From Flavobacterium kingsejongi (lineage in GTDB: Bacteria > Bacteroidota > Bacteroidia > Flavobacteriales > Flavobacteriaceae): 64,000 bases of DNA. The stretch covers positions 310,001-374,000 of the forward strand of contig NZ_CP020919.1 in assembly GCF_003076475.1 (NCBI RefSeq), in the 5' to 3' direction. Shown in pieces: positions 43,377-52,845 of the stretch; position 1 is the stretch's first letter; each line of letters starts with the position of its first letter. Below the pieces are notes generated by a model. It ran no database searches, had not been told where the DNA came from, and worked only from the letters and a program-made list of their open reading frames with translations. The position numbers were made by a program, and so were the translations under genes.

Positions 43377-43408
43377 AGCGTTTGGACTTCCGTTCAGACG
43401 CTTTTTTT
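43377..43408 (+). terminator. Terminator of the Nfu gene
   Basis: AGCGTTTG (43377-43384) and CAGACGCT (43395-43402) form an 8-bp stem (one G-U pair) with a 10-nt loop, followed by a seven-T run that starts within the last stem base. Confidence 0.8.
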
Positions 43409-43413
43409 ATACT

Positions 43414-45441
43414 ATGAAAAACCAAAATGAACTTTCAGCAGAAACCAGTCCGTATCTTTTACAGCATGCACAAAATCCTGTACATTGGAAAGCCTGGAAT
43501 ACAACATCCCTCACCCAGGCTAAAGAGCAGAATAAGTTACTGATTATCAGCATTGGCTATTCTGCTTGTCATTGGTGTCATGTAATGGAGCATGAAACTT
43601 TTGAACAAGAAGATGCCGCAAGTATTATGAATACTAATTTTATAAACATCAAAGTCGACCGGGAAGAGCGGCCGGATGTAGATGCTGTCTATATGAAATC
43701 AGTTCAAATTATGACGGGTCGCGGCGGGTGGCCAATGAATGTCGTTTGCCTTCCCGATGGCCGGCCAGTTTGGGGTGGAACGTATTTCAAAAAAGAAAAT
43801 TGGATTGAAACTCTCGAACAACTGGCAGCAATGTATGCCGAGGCTCCGGAAAAAATGGAAGATTATGCGGAACGGTTACATTTAGGAATGCAGGAAAATC
43901 TCCTCATACCGGAAAAAGAAAATTCCAATGTACCTGAAACCTTTTTCCAGGATGCACTTACGTTGTGGTCCAAAAGTTTTGATTTGGAATTTGGTGGTTA
44001 TTCCCGCGCCCCAAAATTCATGATGCCCAACAACTATCGTTTTTTATTGCGTTATGCTTATGAAACACAAGATCACAAATTAATGGATTTTGTTAACCTC
44101 ACCCTTACCAAAATGGCCTGGGGAGGTATTTTTGATACTGTTGACGGTGGATTTTCCCGATATGCTGTCGATTTTAAATGGCACATTCCCCATTTTGAAA
44201 AAATGCTCTATGACAATGGACAGCTTGTGAGTCTCTATGCCGATGCTTACAAACAAACTAAAAACCCACTCTATAAAACCGTAATTGAAAAAACACTTGC
44301 TTTTGTTGAACGCGAATGGCTGACAGATGAGGGTAGTTTTTATAGTGCATTAGATGCTGATAGCCTGAATTCCGAAAAGCATTTGGAAGAAGGTGCTTTT
44401 TATGTTTGGGATATAGCAACATTGAAAAGATTATTACAAAATGACTTCCCCCTATTTAGTACACTATATAATATTAATTCCTTTGGGCATTGGAAAGAAG
44501 ATCATTATGTCCTCATCCAGAACAATTCCCTTGAAAACATAAGTGCATCCTTTGGAATTACACTCTCCGATTTGATCCTGAAAAAACAGGAATTTGAAAA
44601 AATACTCTATCAGGAAAGAGAAAAAAGAAATAAACCACGACTGGACGACAAATGCCTGACATCGTGGAATGCATTAATGCTAAAAGGATACATTGATGCT
44701 TATAAAGCACTTGGTGATATTCATTACCTCGAAATTATCCATAAGAATGCTGATTTTTTACTCACTAAAATATGGTCATCCGACGGTCATCTCTACCATA
44801 CTTATAAAAACAATACTGCTTCTATTAATGGCTATCTGGAAGATTATTGTTTTGTGATTGATACCTTCATTGGCCTCTATGAAATAACATTAGACGAACA
44901 ATGGTTAGGCTATTCCAAACAGCTTACAGATTATTGCTTTGATCATTTTTATGATGCCGAAAAATCATTTTTCAGATTCACTTCCGATATTGATAAGGCA
45001 CTGATAATTCCTAATTATGAAATTGAAGATAATGTAATTCCCGCCTCTAATTCTGTAATGTCGGAAAACTTATACCGTCTTTCTATTTATTTTGACAATT
45101 CGTTTTATCGGGATACAGTCACTAAGATGATCGCTGTTCTTTCACCCAATATCGCCTATCCATCCGCCTATTCCAATTGGCTGTATGTAATGCTGTATAC
45201 TTCTAAATCCAGTATGGAATTAGTTGTTTCCGGCCCAACTGCCCAGGAAGAGATTAAAAAAATAAATCGGGAATACCTTCCTAATGTTATCATTGCAGGA
45301 ATGCCAAAAGAATCTGAAATGCCATTATTACAAAATCGGTTTATTAAAGATCGGTTACAGTTTTTTGTATGCCAGAATAAGAGTTGTAATTTACCCGTAT
45401 CTTCTTCCGAAGAAGCCTTAAAAGAACTTAAAATAAACTAA
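43414..45441 (+). CDS. DUF255 thioredoxin-domain protein (YyaL/SSP411 family)
   Basis: This 675-residue protein begins with LSAETSPYLLQHAQNPVHW and a DUF255 thioredoxin-like domain with ISIGYSACHWCHVMEHETFE (a C-x-x-C pair) and VKVDREERPDVDAVY-like text (IKVDREERPDVDAVYMKSVQ). The rest is an all-helical (alpha/alpha)6 barrel related to N-acylglucosamine 2-epimerases and glycosidases, with DKCLTSWNALMLKGYIDAYK and ENYLYRLSIYF-type repeats. No signal peptide is seen. Family members are widespread and poorly understood; a redox-linked role is inferred only from CxxC. It starts 4 nt after the Nfu terminator T-run and 4 nt before mscS, with which it is co-transcribed. Confidence 0.88.
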   Translation: MKNQNELSAETSPYLLQHAQNPVHWKAWNTTSLTQAKEQNKLLIISIGYSACHWCHVMEHETFEQEDAASIMNTNFINIKVDREERPDVDAVYMKSVQIMTGRGGWPMNVVCLPDGRPVWGGTYFKKENWIETLEQLAAMYAEAPEKMEDYAERLHLGMQENLLIPEKENSNVPETFFQDALTLWSKSFDLEFGGYSRAPKFMMPNNYRFLLRYAYETQDHKLMDFVNLTLTKMAWGGIFDTVDGGFSRYAVDFKWHIPHFEKMLYDNGQLVSLYADAYKQTKNPLYKTVIEKTLAFVEREWLTDEGSFYSALDADSLNSEKHLEEGAFYVWDIATLKRLLQNDFPLFSTLYNINSFGHWKEDHYVLIQNNSLENISASFGITLSDLILKKQEFEKILYQEREKRNKPRLDDKCLTSWNALMLKGYIDAYKALGDIHYLEIIHKNADFLLTKIWSSDGHLYHTYKNNTASINGYLEDYCFVIDTFIGLYEITLDEQWLGYSKQLTDYCFDHFYDAEKSFFRFTSDIDKALIIPNYEIEDNVIPASNSVMSENLYRLSIYFDNSFYRDTVTKMIAVLSPNIAYPSAYSNWLYVMLYTSKSSMELVVSGPTAQEEIKKINREYLPNVIIAGMPKESEMPLLQNRFIKDRLQFFVCQNKSCNLPVSSSEEALKELKIN

Positions 45442-45445
45442 GACT

Positions 45446-46264
45446 ATGGATTTTTATAGCATTGATTTTTACGTAGAGCGAACAATCAAATTCTTAATTG
45501 CCTACTCCCCAAAAGTTATTGCAGCGCTATTAACGCTCATCATTGGATTGTTCATTATCAAAATGTTCCGTAAACTCATGACGACGCTCATGACAAAACG
45601 GGAAATGGAACCTACTCTTTTAAAATTCTTAACGGATCTTTTTACGTGGGTAATGCGAATTCTGCTTTTCGTAAGTGTGGTTACAAAATTAGGGGTAGAA
45701 ACTTCTTCATTTGTTGCCATTATTGGTGCTGCCAGTTTAGCTGTTGGTCTTTCCCTTCAGGGATCGCTGTCGAATTTCGCCGGAGGAATGCTGATTATAT
45801 TATTTAAGCCTTTTAAGGTAGGACATACTATTGAAGCACAGGGCGTCAATGGTACCGTGATGGAAATTCAAATTTTTGTAACCCGCATATTAACTGGCAA
45901 CGGACAAACTGTTTTTGTACCTAATGGTGCTTTATCGAATGGCGTGATTACTAATTTTACGTATCAGGGCAACCGACGCGCCGAGCTTACAATTAGCATT
46001 AGCTATAGCTCAGACATAACGGTAGCTATGAAAATAATACAACACACCATGGAGGAAAACCCATTAATACTTAAAGAGCCTGCACCAGCAGTAGCGATAA
46101 AAGAATTAGGAGCCAATGTAATCCTTGTAATGCGTCCCTGGGCAAAAAATGCTGATTTCGGAAACATGACTTCCGAAATCCTTCGCCAATGCAAAGAAGC
46201 ATTGCAAAGTGGTGGAATTGAAATCCCCAATGGGGTATCTGAAATCAAAATCAAAAATGATTAG
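45446..46264 (+). CDS. MscS-type mechanosensitive ion channel
   Basis: This 272-residue protein has three N-terminal transmembrane segments (FLIAYSPKVIAALLTLIIGL, WVMRILLFVSVVTKLGV, FVAIIGAASLAVGLSLQG). The pore-lining third helix carries the Gly/Ala packing GAASLAVGLSLQGSLSNFAG. The beta domain follows: ILFKPFKVGHTIEAQGVNG, VFVPNGALSNGVITNFT. This is the compact MscS architecture (about 280 residues in E. coli). It would gate open on membrane tension and release solutes in hypo-osmotic shock. Its start is 4 nt after the DUF255 gene. Confidence 0.95.
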   Translation: MDFYSIDFYVERTIKFLIAYSPKVIAALLTLIIGLFIIKMFRKLMTTLMTKREMEPTLLKFLTDLFTWVMRILLFVSVVTKLGVETSSFVAIIGAASLAVGLSLQGSLSNFAGGMLIILFKPFKVGHTIEAQGVNGTVMEIQIFVTRILTGNGQTVFVPNGALSNGVITNFTYQGNRRAELTISISYSSDITVAMKIIQHTMEENPLILKEPAPAVAIKELGANVILVMRPWAKNADFGNMTSEILRQCKEALQSGGIEIPNGVSEIKIKND

Positions 46265-46305
46265 TCACAATAAATTATTATATTTATAACCTAAATTAAA
46301 ACAAC

Positions 46306-47001
46306 ATGAAAAAAACATTTTTTACAATTCTATTTTTAGGATTATCTGTTTATTCTTCACAAGCTCAATTTTTGTTGGATAAACTTGATCCTTCTGGAGC
46401 TTCAGGAGGTGCCCTAAGAAATAAATATTCCAATGCAAAAAAAGAAGGAATTGAAGGTAGCCCTTACCCTCATCCGAATTTTAGTTTAGCTAATATTGAA
46501 GGTATCCCAAACAATATCATGATGCGGTATAATGGAGGGAAAGATGAACTTGAATATATCATTGAGAACGAAGGCAAAAGGGATACACTGGTATTACGAA
46601 AAGTAGATCCATTAAAGACTGTAGTATTTAAAAACAATACAACTTATAAATACTTACCTTATGTTGATCATAAAGGGGTTGCTACTGAAGGCTATTTAAT
46701 TCTTGTGAATGAAAAAAATAATGTTGGACTGTATAAAAAAGAATCAATATCATTATTACCTGCACGAAAAGCGTCAAACTCATATCAGGCCAGCACACCT
46801 GCAAAATATGCTAGAACAGAAGATCGATATTTCTTAAAAACAGAGAATGGCACTTCACCATTCCCAGACAGCAAGAAAAAACTATTGGCTTTATATCCGG
46901 ATAAAAAATCAGCTATTGAAACTTACCTAAAAGAAAATAAAATATCTTTCAGTAAAGAAAGTGACCTGATCAAACTTACTGCTTTTATTGCTACGATGTA
47001 A
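46306..47001 (+). CDS. Secreted protein of unknown function
   Basis: This 231-residue protein has a signal peptide MKKTFFTILFLGLSVYSSQA and a cleavage site before QFLLDKLDP. I do not recognise the family. The mature part contains mixed alpha/beta segments (ANIEGIPNNIMMRYNGGKDE, TLVLRKVDPLKTVVFKNNTT, YLILVNEKNNVGLYKKES). The lysine-rich C terminus DSKKKLLALYPDKKSAIETYLKEN resembles a helix seen at the end of some exported flavobacterial proteins. No cysteines are present in the mature part. Its last 79 nt overlap the 3' end of tsaB on the other strand. Confidence 0.8.
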   Translation: MKKTFFTILFLGLSVYSSQAQFLLDKLDPSGASGGALRNKYSNAKKEGIEGSPYPHPNFSLANIEGIPNNIMMRYNGGKDELEYIIENEGKRDTLVLRKVDPLKTVVFKNNTTYKYLPYVDHKGVATEGYLILVNEKNNVGLYKKESISLLPARKASNSYQASTPAKYARTEDRYFLKTENGTSPFPDSKKKLLALYPDKKSAIETYLKENKISFSKESDLIKLTAFIATM

Positions 47002-47660
47002 GTTTTTTTTGTCATCATAAAATCCTTTAAATAATAAGGTTCAAAATAAGCGACATCAACAGTGTCGCTTATTTTGTATTTGGCATAGCTGAGTGCACTC
47101 ATTTCATTTGCTGAAGGATATACAATAGCGTCATTATAGACAAAATGATCCGCATTGAGTACTGCTTTGCATTTTGCGGCTCCATCACCGATAAGATAGG
47201 CTTTGGTCGTTATTTCTGAAAAGGAATTTTCCTCAATAATCTCCGCTTTAATTTCCCGTATTTTTTGCTGGTTTGCATCAAAAACGGCACTAAATACTTC
47301 CATACGTCGGGCATCGATCATTGGAATTACCAGACCATCTTTCTCTTTCACCTGTGCCGCCAGTACCTGAAGTGTATCAACAGCGATCAAAGGGATATCC
47401 AGTGCATAGCATAATCCTTTTGCTGCAGAAACCCCGATACGCAGTCCTGTATAAGAACCCGGTCCCTGACTTACGGCTATCGCGCTTAGATCAGTTAGTT
47501 TAATATGGGAAGCTTCCATAATTTCTCCGATAAAAACATGAAGCTTTTCGGCATGCGAATACCCTTGTTCTGCAATTTCCATGCATTTTATCGTCTGTCC
47601 GTCTTTTGCAAGTGCCACAGAACAATTCTTCGTGGCAGTTTCAATATTAAGAATATACAT
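46923..47660 (-). CDS. tsaB: tRNA threonylcarbamoyladenosine biosynthesis protein TsaB
   Basis: This 245-residue protein is the TsaD partner needed for t6A37 tRNA modification. Family features: MYILNIETATKNCSVALAKD, AIAVSQGPGSYTGLRIGVSA (the S-x-G-P-G-S-Y-T-G-L-R-I signature), and LVIPMIDARRMEVFSAVFDA. Homology-like text ends near YFEPYYLKDFMMTKK, so the last 30 or so residues are a poorly conserved tail that overlaps the convergent secreted-protein gene by 79 nt. It starts 20 nt after the adaptor-subunit gene of the efflux operon, so it may be the last gene of that long transcript. Confidence 0.95.
   Translation of the reverse strand: MYILNIETATKNCSVALAKDGQTIKCMEIAEQGYSHAEKLHVFIGEIMEASHIKLTDLSAIAVSQGPGSYTGLRIGVSAAKGLCYALDIPLIAVDTLQVLAAQVKEKDGLVIPMIDARRMEVFSAVFDANQQKIREIKAEIIEENSFSEITTKAYLIGDGAAKCKAVLNADHFVYNDAIVYPSANEMSALSYAKYKISDTVDVAYFEPYYLKDFMMTKKTYIVAIKAVSLIRSLSLLKDILFSFR
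47042..47076. terminator. Perfect 14-bp stem-loop inside tsaB, positioned to terminate the convergent gene
   Basis: CAAAATAAGCGACA (47042-47055) and TGTCGCTTATTTTG (47063-47076) pair perfectly around the 7-nt loop TCAACAG. It begins 41 nt past the stop of the plus-strand secreted-protein gene and lies within tsaB codons for KISDTVDVAYF. On plus the second arm carries TTATTTTG and TATTT follows, a modest T-tail. Confidence 0.75.
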
Positions 47661-47680
47661 TTATTCGTATTTTAATCCAG

Positions 47681-48982
47681 CTATTTTTTTTTGTCCAGTT
47701 CTGATTTCGTAAACACTAAATCATTCGGTTTAAGTTCTTTTGTAACCATAGTATAAGGGCCAACGATCACCGTTTCTCCTTTTTTAAGGCCTTCTGTAAT
47801 TTCGATATTGGTATCATCCTGAATCCCTGTTTTTACAACCCGTAATTGTGCCTTATCGCCAACTTTAATAAAAATACATTCAAATTTTTTATCATTTTTA
47901 GCGGCTATATTATTCCCCTCTCCGGCTATATTGCCACTAATGGCTTTCGATTGGGATACTGAAGTCGTATCCGTTTTGATCACCACAGCACTAATCGGTA
48001 CGGCAATAACATTTTCTTTTCTTTTGGTTATGATATCTACGGTCGCAGTCATCCCTGGGCGGAATGGAGAATAACTATCCGGTTTTCCAACCAGCAAATC
48101 CTCATACGATTCCTTCAAAATCCTAACTTTAACTTTAAAATTTGTTACCTGGTCTGCGGTTAAAGCAGCGCTGGCTGAATTGGAAATACTGGTAACAATG
48201 CCTTTAAATTCTTTTTTCAGGTAAGCATCGACTTCCACAACCGCCGAATCACCAACACTTACTTTGACAATATCATTTTCATTCACATCCACTTCCACTT
48301 CCATATTGTTTAGGTTGGCAACACGCAGGATTTCGGTCCCTGTCATTTGTTGTGTCCCTAATACACGTTCACCTAATTCTACCCCAAGGCTGGATATTGT
48401 ACCATCTGCCGGAGCAAAAATACTTGTACGTCCCAAATTATCACGGGCTTCACTAACAGTTGCGGTAGCGCTCTGCACATTAAAATAAGCGGACTCTTTA
48501 CTGGCTCTGGCAACTTCATAGGTTGAAATGGCTTTGTCCCATTCTGAACGGGATATAATACCTTTATCAAATAAGACCTTACTTCTGTCATAACTTGCCT
48601 TTGCTTCTTTAAACTGGGCATCGGCCTGGCTTAAACCGGCTTTGGTCCCCGAAAGGCTGGCTACAGAACGGTTCAGTCCGGAAGTATATAAATCAGGATT
48701 TATTTTAACCAGTAACTGACCTTTTTTAACCACCTGCCCTTCTTTGACAGGCAATTCTATAATTTCACCTGAAACCTCAGATGAAATTTTTACCTCAATT
48801 TCCGGTTGAATTTTTCCGGTGGCTGAAACCGTTTCAATAACAGTAATCGCGTTTGATTGTGCTACCTCTACTTCTTTACCTTTGTCTTTATTCCCGATTA
48901 CTCCTTTTTTTGAAAGGACCAACAAGGCAATAATTACAACGATAATAACTCCGGATAAAATGAAAATTGATTTTTTTGACAT
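47681..48982 (-). CDS. Efflux periplasmic adaptor subunit (second of two, HlyD/MacA-type)
   Basis: This 433-residue membrane-fusion protein has an N-terminal membrane anchor (SIFILSGVIIVVIIALLVLS). Lipoyl-domain halves are visible (KISSEVSGEIIELPVKEGQV and RTSIFAPADGTISSLGVELG) around a coiled-coil hairpin rich in A/K/S/E. The beta-barrel and membrane-proximal parts contain FRPGMTATVDIITKRKENVIAVP. Such adaptors link an inner-membrane pump to TolC across the periplasm. It is the sixth gene of the ABC-permease-permease-adaptor-TolC-adaptor operon and follows TolC by 7 nt. Confidence 0.92.
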   Translation of the reverse strand: MSKKSIFILSGVIIVVIIALLVLSKKGVIGNKDKGKEVEVAQSNAITVIETVSATGKIQPEIEVKISSEVSGEIIELPVKEGQVVKKGQLLVKINPDLYTSGLNRSVASLSGTKAGLSQADAQFKEAKASYDRSKVLFDKGIISRSEWDKAISTYEVARASKESAYFNVQSATATVSEARDNLGRTSIFAPADGTISSLGVELGERVLGTQQMTGTEILRVANLNNMEVEVDVNENDIVKVSVGDSAVVEVDAYLKKEFKGIVTSISNSASAALTADQVTNFKVKVRILKESYEDLLVGKPDSYSPFRPGMTATVDIITKRKENVIAVPISAVVIKTDTTSVSQSKAISGNIAGEGNNIAAKNDKKFECIFIKVGDKAQLRVVKTGIQDDTNIEITEGLKKGETVIVGPYTMVTKELKPNDLVFTKSELDKKK

Positions 48983-48989
48983 AACTTCT

Positions 48990-50363
48990 TTATTTTTGAA
49001 TAATAGGGATTCCGAAATAAAATTCTAATATTTTTACCCGGAACATGTAATCATATTTCGTTCTCAAAACTTCAGACTGCGCATTTGCGTACAAGGTTTG
49101 GGACTGGTTGAGATCAAGCGTATTGATCAATCCTACTTCATAGCGTTCGGTGGCATAACGGAATGCTTCTTTTCTGGCTTCCACAGCCACTTCGGCAGCC
49201 TCATATGATTTCAAAGCTCCCTGTGCATCTGTAAAAGCAGTATATACATTGCGCTCCAGATCTAATTCTGATTGCTCATAGGCTATTTTAGAGCGTTCTA
49301 ATGCCACTTTAGCACGTTGCACGTTATTGCGTACAGAGAAGCCATTTAAGATCGGTACGCTAAGTTGTACTCCAAAGGTATGCCCTTTATTATCTACAAA
49401 CTGATCCCAGAAACGGGGTGCCGGAATAGTTGTAAATTGATTATTCCCTAAACTCACCGGAATATCGGAATAGGAGATACGGGTATTAAAATTATAAAAT
49501 CCCTGTAAGGAAGGCTGGTAACCTCCTCGTGCAATTGTCACATCTTTTTCGGCAACTTCCAAATTTGCTTTGGCAATTTTCAGTTCTGTACGTTGTTCTT
49601 TTGCTTTGGCATAAATTGCAGAAGGCAACTCCATCATCACTGCATTTTCTTTGGAATCATAGTCTTCATCTGCCACATCAAAATTCTGGAAATCGTCCAG
49701 TTGTAATAATTGTGCTAAACTTAATTTAGAGATTAGCAATTGGTTTTCAGCCGCAATTTTCTTTTGGTTGTCACCCGAAACTGTTGCTTTTATATCTAAA
49801 AGATCACCTCTCGGTAATGTCCCTGCATCAACGAGTTGCCCTGTACGGTTCATTTGTATGCTATCCAGATGTAATAATTCTTTCTGTACTTTTAAATTCT
49901 CCCGGTTAAATAAGACCTGAAGATACGCATTTGCTACGTTTAAAGCGACATCCTCCTGCATTTTTAATAGCTGGTATTGTGATGCAATCAGTGCCAGTTT
50001 AGACCTACGGAAAGTATTCTGGTGCTGGAGTCCTTTATAAATATCAATTCCTACGGTCCCGTTAAAAGAACTGTTTTGGGTCGTCTGGATCTCCAAAATA
50101 CCGGTTGTGACATTTTGTGTAAGACCATTGATCCAGTTGTGCTGACCAGAGGCATTGATCGTTGGAAGGAAATTCCCACGTGCTACTTTTTTATCAATTT
50201 GTGACGACTCATAGTCCAGCTTTGACTGTCGGATTGAAATATTTTTCTCCAATGCATAATTTACGCATTCATTGAGCGTCCACTTCTTCACTTGCGAATA
50301 TGCCGCATGATTCCCTAAGCCCAGCAGAATACAACTAAAAACAGTAAAAATTAATCTCTTCAT
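48990..50363 (-). CDS. TolC-family outer-membrane efflux protein
   Basis: This 457-residue protein has the start chosen at 50363 (MKRLIFTVFSCILLGLGNHA), giving a signal peptide; an earlier in-frame ATG would add eight hydrophilic residues. The TolC tandem repeat architecture is visible: KWTLNECVNYALEKNISIRQ near the N terminus and ERYEVGLINTLDLNQSQTLY near the C terminus, with coiled-coil stretches and a short beta-barrel segment. It forms the outer-membrane exit duct for the adjacent pump. It lies between the two adaptor genes. Confidence 0.93.
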   Translation of the reverse strand: MKRLIFTVFSCILLGLGNHAAYSQVKKWTLNECVNYALEKNISIRQSKLDYESSQIDKKVARGNFLPTINASGQHNWINGLTQNVTTGILEIQTTQNSSFNGTVGIDIYKGLQHQNTFRRSKLALIASQYQLLKMQEDVALNVANAYLQVLFNRENLKVQKELLHLDSIQMNRTGQLVDAGTLPRGDLLDIKATVSGDNQKKIAAENQLLISKLSLAQLLQLDDFQNFDVADEDYDSKENAVMMELPSAIYAKAKEQRTELKIAKANLEVAEKDVTIARGGYQPSLQGFYNFNTRISYSDIPVSLGNNQFTTIPAPRFWDQFVDNKGHTFGVQLSVPILNGFSVRNNVQRAKVALERSKIAYEQSELDLERNVYTAFTDAQGALKSYEAAEVAVEARKEAFRYATERYEVGLINTLDLNQSQTLYANAQSEVLRTKYDYMFRVKILEFYFGIPIIQK

Positions 50364-50410
50364 TTTTATATTATTATCGGCATCCAAAGATGCAAAGTTA
50401 TTGACTTTTA

Positions 50411-51508
50411 TTATTGCTTAACCTGGTTCCAGACTTTTATTTTATCATTTTTAGAAATCCCTTTCTTAATTTCTACATAAATTCCATCACTGATTCCAAG
50501 TTCTACGTCTCTGCGTTCAAATTGCTGAGCCCCTTTTTCGACTTCAACAAATGGTTTTTGGGTCTTTCCATCAAACTGCAACAACGCTTCTTTAATGGCA
50601 ATTACATTTTCAGCTTTGCCCAGAATAATAGAAGCATTGGCACTCAATCCCGCACGGATAAAAGTTGCATCCCGATTCTTTAGTGTCCCTTTGATAGCAA
50701 ACTGCACCGCACCGTTTTCTGCTACACCTTTTGGCGCTATATAATCCAGCACCGCATCAAATTTTTTATCTTCAACGGCTCCAATAGTGATCTCCAGCGG
50801 CAACCCCAATTTAATCTTTCCCACTTCAGATTCATCCAGTTTACCCTGAAAAATCATATTATTCACATCCGCAAGGCTCACAATAGTTGTCCCTTCATTA
50901 AAGTTATTACTTTCGATAATCTGATTCCCTACTTTAATAGGCACTTCCAGCACCATTCCCGAAACCGTAGAACGAATCATGGTATTCGCGACATTATCAA
51001 ATCCTTTTGAGGTTCCTGTGCGGACAATTTCCACACTTTGGCGTGCAGCATTGTACGATTGTTGCGCTTGTTTGTAAGCGGCTTCTGCAGTATCATAATC
51101 ATTTGCTGAAATTACCCCTTTATCAAAAAGCGTTTTTTGCCTGTTATATAATTTCGTTTCATTGTCCAGTGCAATTTTAGCAGTAACCAGTTGATTCTGG
51201 GCACCACTCAGGTTGGATATATTAGGTACTACCCGGACTTTCGCAATCGGGTCACCGGATTTAACATCATCTCCCGCTTCCACATAAATTTCCTCTACAA
51301 TCCCGGATATATTTGGTTTGATTAATACCTCTTCTTTTGGAACGATACTCCCGGTGGCCACTGTATTTTTGATAATCGTTTTGGTTTCCGGTTGCTCTGT
51401 AGCATAAATGACGGGAGACTGGCTGTTTTTTTGAAATAAATAATACAGCGATGCCCCAAAAATCAGCACCAGAAAAAGTAAGATAAGAAAGGTTGTTCTT
51501 TTTTTCAT
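50411..51508 (-). CDS. Efflux periplasmic adaptor subunit (first of two, HlyD/MacA-type)
   Basis: This 365-residue membrane-fusion protein has an N-terminal transmembrane anchor (TTFLILLFLVLIFGASLYYLF). The split lipoyl domain is VLIKPNISGIVEEIYVEAGD and TVSGMVLEVPIKVGNQI, with a coiled-coil hairpin between. A barrel region (FQGKLDESEVGKIKLGLPLE) and a C-terminal ...FERRDVELGISDGIYVEI follow. It is shorter than, and clearly diverged from, the second adaptor (47681-48982). It lies after the two permease genes and 47 nt before tolC. Confidence 0.92.
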   Translation of the reverse strand: MKKRTTFLILLFLVLIFGASLYYLFQKNSQSPVIYATEQPETKTIIKNTVATGSIVPKEEVLIKPNISGIVEEIYVEAGDDVKSGDPIAKVRVVPNISNLSGAQNQLVTAKIALDNETKLYNRQKTLFDKGVISANDYDTAEAAYKQAQQSYNAARQSVEIVRTGTSKGFDNVANTMIRSTVSGMVLEVPIKVGNQIIESNNFNEGTTIVSLADVNNMIFQGKLDESEVGKIKLGLPLEITIGAVEDKKFDAVLDYIAPKGVAENGAVQFAIKGTLKNRDATFIRAGLSANASIILGKAENVIAIKEALLQFDGKTQKPFVEVEKGAQQFERRDVELGISDGIYVEIKKGISKNDKIKVWNQVKQ

Positions 51509-51574
51509 TGTAATAAGATGTTTATAGTGTATGTGCCCAATCCTGTACCTGGACTATTTTTTTTTAAAAATTTG

Positions 51575-52843
51575 TTATTCTGTTCGTAATGCATCAATTG
51601 GTTTCACGCGTATTGCTGTTTGTGCCGGTATAAAACCAGCCAGCAGTCCGGCCCCTATCAAAATCATAAGTGCAACAAAAACGACCCAAAGATTTACAGT
51701 CGGGTTAGCAAACATTACTTCGTTTTTATTCACAATTCCATCGAGTTGTTTATTGGCAATCCATATAATTCCTGTTGCAAAAGCAATCCCTGTCATTCCT
51801 GCTAATGTGGTAAGCACTACCGATTCTGTCAGTATCTGTGCACGGATCACCCAGGGCGTAGCCCCCAAAGCCCTTCGTATACCAATCTCCCGGGTACGTT
51901 CTTTTACTACAATCAGCATGATATTTACAATACCAATAACCCCAGAAAAAAGGATTAAAATCCCGACCAAATAAGAAACGGCTTTCAATATTGTAAAGAG
52001 CCCATTGATTTTACTATATTCCTGATAGAGGTCAAAATTACCAATTGCACGATCGTCCAATGGGTTAATCTTGTGCCTTTGTTTGAGCAAGGCTGTTATT
52101 TTTTCCTTCAATACCGTAATCGATTCATCATCATTGGCCGTAATAACCATCCAGCCCACTACATCTCCATAATTAAAAACCTGTTGAAATGTGGTAACAG
52201 GAATAAAGGCTTGCTTCTGTTGTGCTTCGGCATTCCCTCCCATGGTAGAATTACTATGGTATACTCCAACCACCATAAAATTAACCCCACTGAGCTTTAT
52301 ATAAGAACCCAGTATTTCTTCTCCTTTAGTATACAGCTCATCCACAAGTGCCTGCCCGATTATTACTACTTTTCTTTTTTGCTCAATATCCGTTTGATTG
52401 ATGAATCGCCCTTTCAGGATATCCATCGGCTGCTGAAGTATAAACTCCGGACTGTCCCCATAAATCGTATAAGCACCTGTTTTGGTTCCTCGTACCACAT
52501 TATTTTTACCTCTAAAATCTCCAAATTCATTCCGTGGAGAGACATACTTCAATCCTTTTATCTCCCTTTTCAGGGCTGCAACATCGTCATTTTTAAAATT
52601 AAAAGACCGGCCTTGTGGCAATCCCTGATAAGGTTTGGATGTCGAATTCGTCCAGATAAACATCGAATTCGTTGACATTCCGCCGAACCCCCTTTTCACA
52701 CCATTCTCAAGTCCAGTGCTGGCCGCAAGTAAGATCACCAGGATGAAGATGCCCCAAAAAACCCCAAATGCGGTCAAAAAAGTCCGAAAGGGATTACTGG
52801 TCAATGCTTCCATGACCTCTGACCATTTATCTCTACTAAACAT
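51575..52843 (-). CDS. MacB/FtsX-type ABC transporter permease (second)
   Basis: This 422-residue permease has one N-terminal transmembrane helix (FRTFLTAFGVFWGIFILVIL), a periplasmic MacB-like core domain and three C-terminal helices (LVGILILFSGVIGIVNIMLI, ESVVLTTLAGMTGIAFATGI, VFVALMILIGAGLLAGFIPA). The FtsX-family signature RTREIGIRRALGATPWVI is present. It lacks the fused ATPase of E. coli MacB; the separate ATPase is in the same operon. It is paralogous to the upstream permease, with a 2-nt gap between the genes, so a heterodimeric permease is likely. Confidence 0.92.
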   Translation of the reverse strand: MFSRDKWSEVMEALTSNPFRTFLTAFGVFWGIFILVILLAASTGLENGVKRGFGGMSTNSMFIWTNSTSKPYQGLPQGRSFNFKNDDVAALKREIKGLKYVSPRNEFGDFRGKNNVVRGTKTGAYTIYGDSPEFILQQPMDILKGRFINQTDIEQKRKVVIIGQALVDELYTKGEEILGSYIKLSGVNFMVVGVYHSNSTMGGNAEAQQKQAFIPVTTFQQVFNYGDVVGWMVITANDDESITVLKEKITALLKQRHKINPLDDRAIGNFDLYQEYSKINGLFTILKAVSYLVGILILFSGVIGIVNIMLIVVKERTREIGIRRALGATPWVIRAQILTESVVLTTLAGMTGIAFATGIIWIANKQLDGIVNKNEVMFANPTVNLWVVFVALMILIGAGLLAGFIPAQTAIRVKPIDALRTE

Positions 52844-52845
52844 AC

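Noticed and set aside
52073..52675. 200-residue plus-strand ORF antisense to the ABC permease
   Set aside because: It lies inside a clear MacB/FtsX-type permease; no family resemblance and no start signals.
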